A stretch of 64,000 nt of DNA from Lyophyllum atratum (GCA_014905825.1 JACGCN010000004.1:186001-250000); one strand, 5' to 3'; counted from the first letter of the stretch, positions 36,993-52,042 are shown. Numbers and translations are program-made. Notes: generated by a model from the sequence alone, not told the origin.

Positions 36993-38137
36993 ATGAGTTG
37001 CTGCGCCGATTGCACGCCCTACGGTCTCCCTCAGGATGAGCCCGCAGGATATATCAGCACGCATGGTGCATATTTCTCTCCCTCCCCCAATATCAACGCA
37101 AAGGATGAGCACTCAGAACGTGCCATTCTCCTCTTGACAGATGATCTGCTTGAGAACTCGAGGATCCTGGCTGATAATCTGGCGCTGCGGTTAGATTGTG
37201 ATGTTTGGGTCCCAGATTACTACCAAGGTGCACCGTGTTTACCTCTTGGTTTCCCGGTTACAGTCTTATCAAACTTGAAGGACACTCATCAGGTCCCCCG
37301 CTTAATATATATCCCCATCGCTACCTACGAAATTCGGCGGGCGCCAACATGAGCAAGTGTGCCTGGATAAAGTCCAAGCTTCGTATGACTCCCAGGATGC
37401 CTGTATTCATCAAGAACCGGCCCACGGTCATCGATGCGAGATTATTCAAGGTATAATTAGTTATCTTCGATTCTACCCTATTGTGCTGTTGTTTATTCTA
37501 TGTTTGAGTTCATCAAGGCGCTTCAGGAAGAGAAAGACTATTCAAAAATCGGTGCCATTGGGTACGTAGTGGCTTCTGATTTCTATTCCGCCTAGGATGC
37601 CATATTTAACACCCATTTTAGGTACTGCTCAGGGAGTTCCACGGCGATACGGCTAGCTTCTACGGAATGGATTCAAAGCGTAGTCATCTGTCATCCAAGC
37701 AAATTCAAGTTACCAGAAGTGATGTCCATCAAGGTTCGTGGTGTTCATGATCATTGCGGTACAACAGGTACTCAAGCTTCGACAGGTCCCCTCTGCATGG
37801 GTTTGCGCGGAAGGTTCGCCCGGTTTTCCGAGTACACAAAATATTTCTGATGCACTACCGTCTTAGAAGATAAATTCTTCAGCAAATCTCTACGTCTCAA
37901 GGCTGAAGCTGTGTTCCGTCGAAGAAAGCTCACGGAGAAGATAGACTACGAATTTCAGGATTACAGAGGTTAGGATCTTAACGACGACGTTCTCGATTTC
38001 ATTCAGAATGTCTCTTTGCAGGAACCACCCACGGCTTCCTGTGTCGACCAGATCTAAGGGTCTCAGAGACAAGAGAGGCATACGAGAAGGCGTTCGATCA
38101 AATTGTACGATGGTTTTTCAAGACATTACCTGTATAA
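36993..38137 (+). CDS. Dienelactone hydrolase family protein
   Basis: Alpha/beta hydrolase of the DLH family. The start at 36993 gives MSCCADCTPYGLPQDEPAG, the usual fungal N-terminus. Then come RAILLLTDDLLENSRILADN, LRLDCDVWVPDYYQG, WIKSKLRMTPRMPVFIKNRP, TVIDARLFK, ALQEEKDYSKIGAIG, and the nucleophile segment YCSGSSTAIRLAS. Cys, rather than Ser, is the nucleophile in this family, and the usual GYCFGG is here GYCSGS. VICHPSKFKLPEV and the catalytic-His block GTTHGFLCRPDLRVSE follow. It ends QIVRWFFKTLPV. About seven introns. Classical DLH opens dienelactones in chloroaromatic and hydroxyquinol catabolism; most fungal paralogs have unknown substrates. Confidence 0.87.
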
Positions 38138-38472
38138 GTCTTCTAGCCTTTACCCTCCTAAGGTGAGTAAGAAAATCATGAAATCATTCTCGGCTCAGTT
38201 TCGATAGTTTTAGGGGGCGAATAGACTGTGCAGCGCAAGTGCTTGCAAGAAAGGCGCGAGCGTAAAGGACCCGCCTCTTCTGAGAAGGAGCAAAAAAACA
38301 AGCACCGTCGGCAACATCATTCGTGATTGCCAAACTGACTTGAGGTGTCATCGGCAGGTGTAATCCACTGTAAAATGCTTCAAATGATATGATAGGCTCG
38401 GATGTATAGGGACTGGTGGCAGTGGTTATCGCGAATATGTAGACTTGATTATCTCTACACAATTCCACTACG
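38138..38472. other. Convergent 3' intergenic region
   Basis: 335 bases between the dienelactone hydrolase and AFG2 stop codons. No further feature seen. Confidence 0.5.
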
Positions 38473-41508
<3,036 letters not shown>

Positions 41509-41914
41509 CCTGTCAATTAGAATTGAGTCGTACAGCCTTAATCAGATGTCGCGCTCCTATCCATGACCCATCAATAGGTTACGCTTTCGAGAGTCTGAGG
41601 TGCATGTCAGAAAACACGAACCTACGAGTGTCGATAGATAAGCCAAAGGCTAGATCTGTGACAAAAACAGATGAGTTAGTTTGTGAAGCTTGATTTTTTC
41701 TCTCTCTTCTATCTGGATTGGGCAGGAGATCTAGGTTTCTGCTCAGCAAACGGTATCCAGACAACTTGACGTGCGTTCGTTGAAAAAATGACCACTCACG
41801 ATTTGTGAATCATGATTGGGCTGATTACTAAAAGGAGAGTTACCTGTTTCAGACTCCGGCAACTCCGCTGCATGTTCCGACATAACCACCTGATCCCCTC
41901 GTTATCATCCACGA
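41509..41914. other. Divergent promoter region, AFG2 / GPI16
   Basis: 406 bases shared as upstream region by two divergent housekeeping genes. No further structure is recognised. Confidence 0.5.
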
Positions 41915-43835
41915 ATGCGGGCTGGCTGCATAGCCAGATTGCTCTTTGTTTCCAGTCTATGTCTCTCGACGCTGGGGACACCTCTGGGGGAAAAGTTTGA
42001 CGAGCAGCTTACTATCAAGTCCTTGCGGGATGGCAAGGTCGTCTCGAAGTTCTCGTTCAAAACTGTGCTCCAGGGCGCGTCACCCAGGGACCCTCGAAGT
42101 CTTGGTGCAGACGACGTCTGTGAGTTATTTTTGGATGTCAACGGTCGATACTCATGAAAGTTCTCTCGTAGCCCAGCACTACACCGTGTTCCCCCTAGCT
42201 TTAGGACAGATTCTCCGAGAGTATGCTGTAACGGAGCTGCACCTCAGTTTAAATGCTGGTAATTGGAATTATGATCGTTGGGGATATCCTGAAGAACCTG
42301 GAGTCGGTACGGGTGCGGAATTATGGGCTTGGATGGGAGATGGCGCTCAGCTGAGGTACGTAGCAGGCAAACCCTCGACGTACCACCTCATAATATTATT
42401 GTCTTCTCGAAGCATTGATGACCGCTGGAAAGGGCTTCGCAATGCACTCGCCGGACTGTTCTGTGCCTCGCTTGGTTCCCTCGACGAACAACGGACCACC
42501 TCGCCAGCACGGTCATTTGAGCCGGAAGGTGATTTGCCGGACTGGGGAGTACCACACCAAATTCGTCATGCGTCGCTTCCTTCGGAAAACGTCTGCACGG
42601 AAAATCTAACCCCATTCCTCAAACTCTTGCCATGCAAGTCTTTGTCCGGGATTGCAAGTTTACTGAATCCGCACCGACTTTTTGATGCCGACTGGCACGG
42701 CATGAGCGTACATGTCCTGTGGCGCGAAGACGAAGGCGTTGAGATACGGCTAGCGTTTCAATCTGTATCTGATCCCTTGCGTTCCTCCTTGGGAAGGAAC
42801 CAAGGTAATATTTCACGAGATGTTCTCCTGGCAGGCGTTAATTCACAATCATAGACTGGTCGTTCCGAAGCCTGTTTGACCGTACAGTCGACAGAACATG
42901 CCCAGTTGCGCGATCGAGCCGCGTCGAGGTGACGCTACCCTCGTATGGATCGTACAGCATAAGCCCGGAGCCCTCCGTGGTAGAGGACGGTCACGCTAGC
43001 TTCGACGTTGTAGATGGTGAGTCTAGGCCTTAGATCAAGCTCGTCAACCTTACGTCCCATTTCAGTGGTAAAACCTTTTGACATCGGTCTGCAAGTGGAA
43101 GGAGACTTTGAGTATCGTGAGTGACGTCACGCAATTTCTGATCTCGGCTCGTTCTCATTTTCTATAGCCGTGGGCTTTGATTTACCTCTTACCTCCTTCT
43201 CCGCTCAGCGGACGCTACGAGGCTCTAGCCAAGCTCATGGTCAGCTTTCAGTCGTCTTGACGAATCATCGGAGTGAACCCTTGCATGTGGTTTATTTGGA
43301 GACAATGCCCTGGCTTGTTCAGTTCTATCTGCATACGCTCCAAATATACATAGATGGTTCGCGTCACGGTTCGTAATTTTAGGTATTCCATGCCCTTGTC
43401 AGTCACTGACTCCCCTCGTTAGATAATGTCGTGTCAGAAGTGATGTACATCCCACCGGTACCACATGCTCGACCTGCGACCTTCCAATGTGTTCTTGCGC
43501 TTCCGCCTGATAGCACTTTGCATCTCACCATGGATGTAGCCAAGTCCTTCCTTCGGTATACGGAGCATCCCCCGGATGCTCAACGAGGCTGGGATCTACC
43601 TCCTGCGATTCTCACCCCTTTCGAACCAGGCCAAAACCGCTCACTGCGATATCTCACAAGCCAGCGAGTTTATACCCCGACCCTTCTCGTCGATCTGGCC
43701 ACTCCGGATTTTAGCATGCCCTATAACGTTATAATTTTCACTTGCTCGCTCATCGCTTTTATTTTTGGTAGTATATTCAACCTCTTGACGAGGAAATTTG
43801 TGGTAGTCCATATCGACGAAAACAAGGAGGAATGA
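41915..43835 (+). CDS. GPI16: GPI transamidase complex subunit GPI16/PIG-T
   Basis: ER membrane subunit of the complex that attaches GPI anchors to proteins. The start at 41915 gives a signal peptide (MRAGCIARLLFVSSLCLSTL), followed by GEKFDEQLTIKSLRDGKV, FKTVLQGASPRDPRSLGADD, SQHYTVFPLALGQILREYAV, ELHLSLNAGNWNYDRWGYPE and GTGAELWAWMGDGAQL. The conserved Cys-containing block NVCTENLTPFLKLLPC and GIASLLNPHRLFDADWHGMS follow, then DRTVDRTCPVARSSRVEVTL and PGQNRSLRYLTSQRVYTPTL. A single membrane span (NVIIFTCSLIAFIFGSIFNL) ends in a short cytosolic tail. Signal, domain order and C-terminal anchor all fit PIG-T. About seven introns; an open frame over 41946-42854 is a different frame and is not the protein. 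Confidence 0.92.
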
Positions 43836-45866
43836 AAAGAAGACCCTTACTTGGGCAAATGTACCCCCACCTGTGGCGAATTACATACTGCTAGGAGATG
43901 TCAGTGCATGTGTCTCGCCTTCTGATTGGAAGATCGAAGAACCGAACCGTCATCATGGCGGAAGCTCATCCTTCGTGATAACGATGATTCGGCTGAAGCA
44001 ACACTTGTCGGCTGTGATATTCCATGCAGCAAATGTGTACTTGGTGTACTTGTGGGATATAAAGCGCTGACAGACGGACGTGGGTTGCCTTGCGTTCTAG
44101 CAAGGCTTCCCTGGTTCATTATTTAGCTCCATGGGGAAATTTGTGAAAAAACAAATACCTACAAATAATTGAGTCATCTTTCCATTCGGTTCGTGATTTC
44201 TACGTAGGGCTCCGCACCGCACTGTGCCTTACGGGTCCATGGCACCGTATGAACGGGTACGCCCTTATACTGCTGAATCTGGGACTACCCCCTTCTATAG
44301 TATGGCTGCGAGACGGTAATGCAACCGTCATGGCTGTTCCGTTGGTCGTTGACGGCGTGCGAACGTTTAAAAATCAGCTGATCGCTTTTCATTGTCTGCT
44401 GGCTGCCATCGACGGTCAAACCCGGGCCTGAACTTCAATCAACATCGAATCATTTTCAATGATTGTCTTCAAGATCGATTTTTGGAGGTCGTTATCGAGA
44501 CTACGACCTGGGTAAGTTGTTATTATGTTCTCTTAAATCAAAGCCATCTCCTCGCTTTATGCTTATATTGTATAGATTGCAGTACTGATAGATATCAAGT
44601 TAATTTTTCACCCTCGTTGCGAGCTGGCGCGCCGTCTTTGAAAGAGTTCAATCTTGCAACCATATTGGATGACTTTCCGTAACGTCTGGGAAACCAGATT
44701 TCGCTTCAAACACAGGATGCCGAGGTGCCGGAATTCAGGTACGGCGCTTGGCGGACCTTTGGAGGTCCGCACGTCAAATTTTGGTCAATGTTGCCCTCTT
44801 TCAGACAACGATTTGGACAAGGCCTTGAGACCCCCCCTGCAGCCTCAAATGCGTCCTCAAACGTTTTTCAAAGCCGCTTTGAATGTCCGCGGTGCAGGGT
44901 TGAGGCAGGGTCCAGCTGCGTCGCGCTCATCGGGTGTCATGTCGGCATACTGACATTCCTCTCTCCGTCCTGTTCCTCCCTACTTTACTTATTGCCTTAC
45001 CTTGTGCATCCTCTATTTGTATTTTTACTGACCAATCCTGTTAGAAACTGCGCGCTTCCCTCTTACGATCAGTATCTTCACTGACATTCACTTAGAAAGC
45101 CATGGATAGAACACGTTTAATCATCCTCTATCCGAACTCCTTCTCCAATCCAATTTGTTATCTACTAATACAGAATCTACAAGAACAGCGTTACGGTTTG
45201 AAGCCATCGGTTTCCAGTCTTCAAAAGCTGACACGACTCCGACAGGTACACATCTGAACAGCCATCTGGATTTCTAGACCGTTACGGAAAGTCATCCATT
45301 AGCTACCTGGCATTTGAAGTCAGACGGTTTTTGGCCTCACCCAACTCACACGTCGCGTAGCTCTTCCCTTCTTCCCTTCTTCTCGCTCTCGACTATGGCT
45401 ACCTCTCCCTCAGAAGACACCGGTATGTATTCATTTTATTTTAGTATTTCATTCCTGACATATATATCCAGGTTGCGGCAATCCGAGATGGATAAATGAT
45501 TATGTTGATTGAGGAAAAACACTTCGACGAGTATGGAAACTGTAAGGAACAATTGAACACTCGTTACCATTTAAGTGTTAATATAATGCTTGTCAAGAAG
45601 AAGCTCCATCTCACTCGGTGAGTGCAGGCCGCAGCTGCTCTGCGTCGCTATGTTGAATTCTATTTCATCTAAGCGTACATATGTTCATTGTCTTTGATTC
45701 CTAATATACCTACTGTATGCCGTTGATGGACATCTACGGCTGGGATCCGTACCGTTGAGGCTATTGAGCAGAACTTGAACGGACAGCTAAAATCATCTCG
45801 TATAACCATGAACAGCAGTGAAAGCGACGGTTGTCGCTGTGCGATAAATGGTGTGCATCCCTATTT

Positions 45867-46070
45867 CTAAACTATGGTCAACTTGTCTAGGATAGCTAAT
45901 CTCACATCCTCCGCTCGTAATTCTTCTGACGGATGTTTTGTGAAGAGGTCGTCGTCAAAGTCTCTTAAGAGTCTGATAGTGTTCCCCTCTATCGCCACGC
46001 AAGGCTTTTTGTTTGCGCCATCAGCGCAAACCCCTAGTAGACCAATCGGTGTCACAATTATCTCTATCAC
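45867..46070 (-). CDS. Possible 3' exon of an unrecognised gene
   Basis: A 67-codon frame that reads like protein (TPIGLLGVCADGANKKPCVA, then DFDDDLFTKHPSEELRAEDV) and ends at a TAG just before a purine-poor stretch. A donor-like AAG|GTACGT near 46150 and an acceptor CCACAG near 46084 would join it in phase to an upstream segment containing YSPDKKLK. I could not extend it further or identify it. It overlaps an open frame on the plus strand, and only one of the two can be real. Confidence 0.22.
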   Translation of the reverse strand: MIEIIVTPIGLLGVCADGANKKPCVAIEGNTIRLLRDFDDDLFTKHPSEELRAEDVRLAILDKLTIV

Positions 46071-46443
46071 TTCTGCTGTGGAGACTGACCTTGGCTAGTG
46101 TTTTCAAGCATACCGCATAGTAGATATCACCTCGGCGTCTTGAATTTCTACGTACCTTCAACTTCTTATCAGGGGAGTAGCTAAAACGCCACAGCTGTGA
46201 TGATGTCCAGTCTCGGGAGCCTATTCCTCGGGTACAGGGTCGAACTTCGGTGTTGCCGGAGCATGGGATGTTCAGAACTTCACGTGTGTCCATCGAACGT
46301 CATACACTGATTCACCACGACGTCCAATAGTGTTCTTATGTCCTGGAATACCTGAGTTTAAACCCAGCTCAAATAGATGTGGGCTAGAATGACACAAGTC
46401 GCACCAATCCTTATCAAGTGCGTCTGCCTTTGTTATCGGCAGG

Positions 46444-46854
46444 GTGCAAGGTCCAAGCTCAGAAGAAGCGAGGGTTTCATTGCTGAAAACCTTCTCTGTT
46501 ATCGGGCATGTACGTCGGATACTGCTCAATTTCTGCCTTGCCCGAGGCTATGTAGACCACGAGGAGATACACCAGGGATATCTGCCGTTTGCGCCTTGGA
46601 GTTCGGATTTTTGGTATGCGCCCAGCACTCTGGCAGGCCTTAGGATTGATGGATGCTCGATGGATATAAACACCTTCCGGTCACATGTCCTGTTTTGCTC
46701 AAGCATCATCGGAACGGAGGTCGAGGAGACGCTTGCACATGTGGTCTATCTCACGCAAGCCATTGCTATTAGAACGAATGTGGCTACTGATGGGTTTGGA
46801 TTACTTGATTTTACTAGCCGCATGTTGCACGAGCTTGAGGTTCGGAGTGGATAA
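46444..46854 (+). CDS. Hypothetical ORF, unrecognised
   Basis: An open frame of 136 codons that reads plausibly as a globular protein (RILLNFCLARGYVDHEEIHQ, LPFAPWSSDFWYAPSTLAGL, VLFCSSIIGTEVEETLAHVV) and ends at a TAA. The first listed codon is not ATG (GTG), and an acceptor-like CGGCAG just precedes it, so it may be a last exon. No family is recognised. It could be the remnant of a gene or a chance ORF. Confidence 0.3.
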   Translation: MQGPSSEEARVSLLKTFSVIGHVRRILLNFCLARGYVDHEEIHQGYLPFAPWSSDFWYAPSTLAGLRIDGCSMDINTFRSHVLFCSSIIGTEVEETLAHVVYLTQAIAIRTNVATDGFGLLDFTSRMLHELEVRSG

Positions 46855-48334
46855 ATAGCACGGCGTTGCGAGGCGGATGCTCCAACGAACGTTTTACCCC
46901 CTCTGTCTTCGTGCGTTTTACAGAGTTCTCGACACTACCAGGCTCGTCCATCGCTCTTGCCATTTTCTGCAATCATGTGCCGCCGGATCGCGTACGTTAC
47001 ATGTTCGAGTCTAGGCCAGCGTCGTCCTGACTCGGACACTATAGCGAAGGAACGCGTTGGACACGCTGCGGGGTTCGTAGAGGACGATTAACGCGATGGT
47101 GAATCGCTTCTGACCAACACCACCAGCACTTCCAACGACATATGATCATCGCCATTGTAGACTGCAATTCATATCGTTGCGCGCTGAGTCATTTCCACCC
47201 TCCAGAATGTAGATCGCCATTATGTCGATGTGTCAATGTCTGCTCGGATCCCTTTTTCGTCCGAGCATAGCTGATGCTATTGTCATCGTGTGCAGGTTTA
47301 CGGTGAAGAGCTCCAACAGGACGTGGACAGCGTGAACGATTATTGTTGGCAATGTAAATCAGCACAGGAGCGGGCGGCACGTCAAAAATGACCTTTGCAC
47401 TTACCCCAACCACTCAACATATCCCTGTACCTTATGTATACCCAAATCACAGTATTTCAGATCGTATGATGTGATTTTGTGCCTTTTTCGATGACGCATG
47501 AGAGATGGAAGCTATCTCGTGCCGGAAAGAACTCACCGGCAAACAACACCCGCTGATCTTGCGATCGTCAAGAACATGCGGCAGTCCCAAAAGGTCACGT
47601 TGGCGCCAAGTCGCAAGGGTAGGACTCCGAGGGGTGTAAAACGACACAGCTGACCTTCGAAGAGTGTAATCATTGTAACCTCGGGTTGTTATAGATGAAA
47701 TTCATATATTGGTGTGTTCCTCCACTTTGATTCGACAAATTTACCATTGGTGGTGACGTTCTGGCTAGAACACATCGGCTAAGGCTAGGGTCAAGCACCA
47801 GCGACGGACATAGCGTCACCCGCCTGTACGTAACGATCAGCTTTGGGGAGCCTGTCAATTGTAATTGAACTGACACGAACTGAAATTAATTTCATGGTTG
47901 TCTGTAAATCAAATGGCAGTGGAGACTGGTATTTTGGGGAGGGCATAACTGGGAAACGAGCTAGGCCGCTTCCCATGGGATTAGCGCATGGTGTATGGAC
48001 AAAGAAGCTGCAGAAGGCTGCAGACCCAAAAGGCGTGGCAAGTGGATCTATTCTCCCGCGAAAGTCTTCCATGACCACTTGATGCAGGAACCAAGGTCCA
48101 ACGCTCAGTAAGTAGACGCTATAGGTTAGGTAGACATAGAATTCCGCTGTTGGTTTCACTCTCGAAATAAGCTGCTAGCTGTGATATAGGAGAGTGGGCC
48201 ACGGAGATCGTTGTGGTATAAGGTTGATGGCATGAACTAGATCGGCTTGAGGCTTCAGCCACGCGAACCAAACTAACATAAACATTCACCACAGTCCCCG
48301 ACCCACTCCGACGAACCTCGACCAGCTCATCACC

Positions 48335-48804
48335 ATGCACGCCTCCCTCATTCGCCGTCAGCAGCTCCAAGGGCTAATTCCCCCAAAGATTGCCACTCCC
48401 AAGCTCGTCGTAAGTCGTAGAATTTCCTCGAAATTCACCAGTACTTAAGGCATTTCCTGCTATTTTCGTTTTTTACAGTCCGGTGAATCTGGCACTGGAC
48501 TCGGGCCTCTGGTCGAGTTTTACTCCAAACTTCCAAAAGGGCAGGCCACCCCCCGTGTCAGTGGGATTAAAGGGCGGTACTTTACTGGGGCCAACGCGTC
48601 AGGAAAGCCAATTGTCGCTTTGATTGTGGGGCTGTTTGCCATTGGTTATACTCTAGACTACCACAGTGCGTACCTATATCTTTTCCTATCAGAACCGCTG
48701 CTTATGCCACGTCTTAGTGCACTTGAGTGAGTTGGCTTACTTTTGCGCACGCATTCCGCGTCCTAACTTGATTTGTAGAGCATCACAAGAACCATGCTCA
48801 CTGA
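48335..48804 (+). CDS. ATP17: Mitochondrial F1Fo ATP synthase subunit f
   Basis: Small membrane subunit of the ATP synthase peripheral/membrane sector. Four exons (48335-48409, 48479-48665, 48718-48726, 48779-48804) give 98 residues: MHASLIRRQQLQGLIPPKIA, GLGPLVEFYSKLPKGQATPR, GIKGRYFTGANASGKPIVAL, IVGLFAIGYTLDYH, then MHLKHHKNHAH. The third exon is only 9 nt. Without it and the 26-nt fourth exon, the conserved C-terminus HMHLKHHKNHAH cannot be made, and both introns have GTGCGT or GTGAGT donors and TAG acceptors. The single membrane helix and basic N-terminus match the family. A 174-codon ORF in the same region (48666-49190) is an unspliced read-through and is rejected. Confidence 0.92.
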
Positions 48805-49618
48805 GCGTAGTAGACGATGGACCCGGCGGTCGGTCCTTGGCCTGTGGAATAGATTGTAAACATAACACGGCACCCCGCACTTTTCATACCGTCAATATTC
48901 ATATTGGGCATCCCCGTTTTATCCCCAATGACGCGCTCCTAGAACCATGGAAGAAAGTCGACGGTGTGAGCGTAGCGTCCGACCAGCTTGTCCCTTTTCA
49001 CAAGACCCCAAGTGCCTCAGGGAGCCGCCACCCGTACCTGATCATAGTCGGCTTCCGAACGAATGTTTTCTCAGATGCGTGCCACTCAGCTGACGGTCTG
49101 GTAACAACTGGACAGCTGTTATGGTTCTCTCGCGGTGGAGTAGACCGAGTGATCGGCGCCTTACGTGCGCTCGTTTTCCCCAAGTCTTGACTAGTCCGCC
49201 CCGTGTCGTTGAAATCTGCGCGTCGGGCGGACCTTCAGCTGACCCTTGCACGGCAAGTGTGGTGGAAAGAATGGCAACGCGAAGGGGTTCTTCCTGTCCA
49301 TGACTAAGTCCGGCCGTCAGCTGATGCTGCGAGGAGGCAGACCGTCCCTTGCCGCGATGACATCGAGATTGCTACCGCCAACATGTCGGAAGAATTATAG
49401 AATCATAAGGCTGTACTGATCAAGGTCTTGCGTATTGCACGTATGAACTCTGCGTGTGGGCGACGGTATGACCTAGCAATGAGCGCTTGTGTCACGACTT
49501 CAGACAATGAGCAGCGGTAAAATATTAGTGCTAACGATACAGTACTAGTCTGGGTAGGCTAATCAAATAAGAGTAGATGTCATGCCCTTCGAGGAATCCA
49601 TGGCCCGCAACAATTCCT
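48805..49618. other. Convergent 3' intergenic region
   Basis: 0.8 kb between the ATP17 and RCE1 stop codons. No supported gene; both 3' UTRs are expected here. Confidence 0.5.
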
Positions 49619-51011
49619 CTAATAAGTCATCTTGTCGTATGGGCGCTCGCGCCAATATAGGCCTCCAAATCGCGTCCACGGTTCCAAGGTATAAGCAAAG
49701 CCCACCATTCCAAGAATATACGCAAATAGGATAGCTGCTGTTGGTTTAGTATCTCACTATCGATGAGCCGATCTTAAGAACGGACCTGTCTTGCGGTGTG
49801 GGTACCGCCGGAGCTCCCACACAATCTCAGGCAGGCCCATGATGTTGCAGAAAACGTGGGCGGAGATGGGAGAATATATTGACCCGGTGCGGAGGAAGAG
49901 ATAAGAGCAGTGGAAGCCGAAGAGCATCGTATATGTGAGTTGGAATACTGAGTTTAGAATTTTTTAGAATAGGCGTTAAGAAGGGGGAAAAGCACGAGGA
50001 TGGACGCACGACTCATGAGGACCGCACGTTTGGCGGCACTGGCTGTTCTACCATAGCGGTTGAAGGTATCCCATGCGTGGTGGACATGTGCTGGTTTAGG
50101 AAGAGAAACGTGGTGGAAGGTGAGAGTTGGCGGATCGTGAAAAAGGGAGATCGACGTACCGAGGCCGAAAGATAGAGGGCCGAGGAAGATCATGCGTTTA
50201 GTGGAAGCACCTGACATGTGGTACACTGCTATAACGCAAGCTCTGAAGACGATCTCTTCCGTGATGGGTGCCTGAGGATAACAGAGTGAGTAGGTCATAG
50301 GACAAAGATATAGACGGCGGCAATTGAACGTGTGTTTCTCTGCCTGAGCCTCATAATACTGCAGCTCATTGCTCCGTCGTATGAAGAGGACGCGCCATGC
50401 CTGGAAGACTTTTGTTTCTGATATTATCAGGAATGACGCACCATTATATAGTTCCTGATCCCCATCCACGAGCAGAATTTGTTTGCAACGTCGACTTTGA
50501 ATGACCACCTCGCCTGGAGGGGAAGGTACTGCCCCAAATACATCGCGTAAAGGGGCCCCAAGAATAATATGGGTGTGATGAGATGTGGATACAGGGAATC
50601 CATATCCAAACGATATAACTTGAAACCAAGACGGGTAATAGTAGTGTCTACTGTCATTGTCAGCCCCTGCGGATGTGTCTATTAATATTTTCTTCCCAAG
50701 GCACGCAGAACACTCACATCTTGCCTATCTCCGACGAAGGAACGCAAGATCCAGAAAACGAGACCACAGCAGAGAGTCGTAGCGATAGTGACAGCAACTA
50801 AGCGTGCCCGTATGACATCCGGGTCGTCTCTCCAGCGCTCATCCTTGGCCTTTTCACGAGGAGACCCATTAGACTGGACCGCTTCTTTGGAAAACAATAG
50901 CCGCGCGTTTTTCGAGATATACAGAGAACCAACGTAGCTGAAAGCGAAAAGGAAGGTAAGAAAGTGGGCTGTGGTCGTGGAAATTGGTGGAGAGTCGAAA
51001 ACGAGTGGCAT
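49619..51011 (-). CDS. RCE1: CAAX prenyl protease 2 (type II CAAX endopeptidase)
   Basis: ER intramembrane protease that removes the -AAX tripeptide from prenylated Ras-type proteins and mating factors. The start at 51011 gives MPLVFDSPPISTTTAHFLTF, and several membrane segments follow. The CPBP/ABI family motif EExxxR appears in APITEEIVFRACVIAVYHMS (near 50250). A second conserved block FLGPLSFGLAHVHHAWDTF (with an intron inside) has the catalytic His, and the third, ISAHVFCNIMGLPEIVW, carries the HxxxN motif. It ends TRFGGLYWRERPYDKMTY. Six or so exons. An in-frame extension upstream of 51011 lacks an ATG and is not used. Confidence 0.9.
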
Positions 51012-51586
51012 GATCAAGGTATCTTGGGAGGCCTTGTCTTCAGCTGGCTTATAACCGGTTAACCAGCGGGCCAAAGCCGCAACACAATGGTGGCAGGAGA
51101 CAAGAATTGTGGCATGCACGTGATACTGTTACATGCACGGAAGTCACGCGAACGTGACAACCAGCATGATCATTGATCGCTTAGCGCTAAACCCAGCTCT
51201 TTCTCTCTCTGTTCCACCACCTCGACGATACCGACTGGACCTCCAGATCACCTTTCAGCGTCCCTATACCGAGAGTGAAAGAATATACGCGATTTGATAT
51301 CACTAGGTATGTATAACATGCTGTGTAGCTTTTACTTTCGAAGTCTTTCATCGTACACCGTCGCAAATGGCGCAGTGTTTATAACTCGCGAAGCATTTAT
51401 CTTGCATATGTCCAGGCGTACCGGATAGTGCATAGCTTATGTTCTGCACGCGGTTGGCCTTATAGCATCGTTTCTTTTCCACCGCCTTGTCTCTTCTTTC
51501 AACGTGAAGTTCCTGAAAACCCTTACTAGGTTGCGAGTGGCACACTCACGAAACGATATCAACCTCCTACGTACTGAATTACATTT
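51012..51586. other. Divergent promoter region
   Basis: 575 bases between RCE1 and the Cys-rich small protein gene, with no supported ORF. Confidence 0.5.
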
Positions 51587-52042
51587 ATGCGCAGCAATAT
51601 CGAACTTGCGGTGGCCGCGGTTGTTGCTGCGAACCAAGACGTCGTCGTTGCGAATGTCCTGACTGCTTATGTCGGCGTCGCGGGATTTAAACATCAGTCG
51701 ATGGAAGTCATAACAGCGTTTGAGCGGGCTCTGGATAAGCACCCAGATTCAAAAGACCAGGTCGACTCCACGTCGGCCAAGCTAGTCGCAGGACTCAGAC
51801 GAGACTATTGGACAAACATGTTCGACTGGGGCGGGAAGCAGCATTGCTGTTCGTGCTGCGAAGAAGTCGTGAAGCAGTGTATCGAAGACCCAGATAGGCT
51901 GGAAGAATACCTCTGCAAACAATTCGACGCTCATTCGAGTCAGTTCTATATTTTCTTTGCTTCTAACCTGCTTCTAACTAACTTCGCTCGTAGCAGCCAC
52001 TGCCCGGGCCCCCAGACGGAAGAGAAGAAAACCGAAAAATAA
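51587..52042 (+). CDS. Unrecognised Cys-rich small protein, copy 1 of a local pair
   Basis: I do not recognise this family. As one open frame it gives 151 residues. It starts MRSNIELAVAAVVAANQDVV, continues LTAYVGVAGFKHQSMEVITA and FERALDKH (a helical pattern that recalls a single TPR-like hairpin), then YWTNMFDWGGKQHCCSCCEE, where four Cys lie within ten residues, suggesting metal binding. A possible intron near 51939-51992 (GTCAGT..GTAG) would replace the last residues with a basic tail (RAPRRKRRKPKNK) ending at about 52107; which form is used is undecided. A paralog lies inverted at 56537-56944 with the same order of segments, which argues that both are real genes. Confidence 0.6.
   Translation: MRSNIELAVAAVVAANQDVVVANVLTAYVGVAGFKHQSMEVITAFERALDKHPDSKDQVDSTSAKLVAGLRRDYWTNMFDWGGKQHCCSCCEEVVKQCIEDPDRLEEYLCKQFDAHSSQFYIFFASNLLLTNFARSSHCPGPQTEEKKTEK

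Larger units (their letters stand above)
43836..48334. other. Gene-poor 4.5-kb region
   Basis: No gene with recognisable homology is visible between GPI16 and ATP17. Short ORFs occur on both strands. The most protein-like are at 46444-46854 (+) and 45867-46070 (-), listed separately. A short ATG-started exon at about 45395 followed by a plausible intron soon meets a stop. An 8-bp stem hairpin (GCGGACCTTTGGAGGTCCGC) lies near 44750. The region could hold decayed genes, a non-coding RNA or a fast-evolving orphan. Confidence 0.5.

Noticed and set aside
41946..42854. 302-codon plus-strand ORF
   Set aside because: It begins in a frame shifted from the GPI16 start and coincides with GPI16 exons and introns. 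Conserved PIG-T motifs use the 41915 start and the spliced path.
45395..45499. Possible short gene starting MATSPSEDTG with an intron at about 45422
   Set aside because: After the putative intron the frame meets a stop within 13 codons and no conserved continuation was found.
48666..49190. 174-codon plus-strand ORF downstream of ATP17
   Set aside because: It is read-through of ATP17 introns and 3' UTR; the spliced ATP17 end HMHLKHHKNHAH explains the region better.
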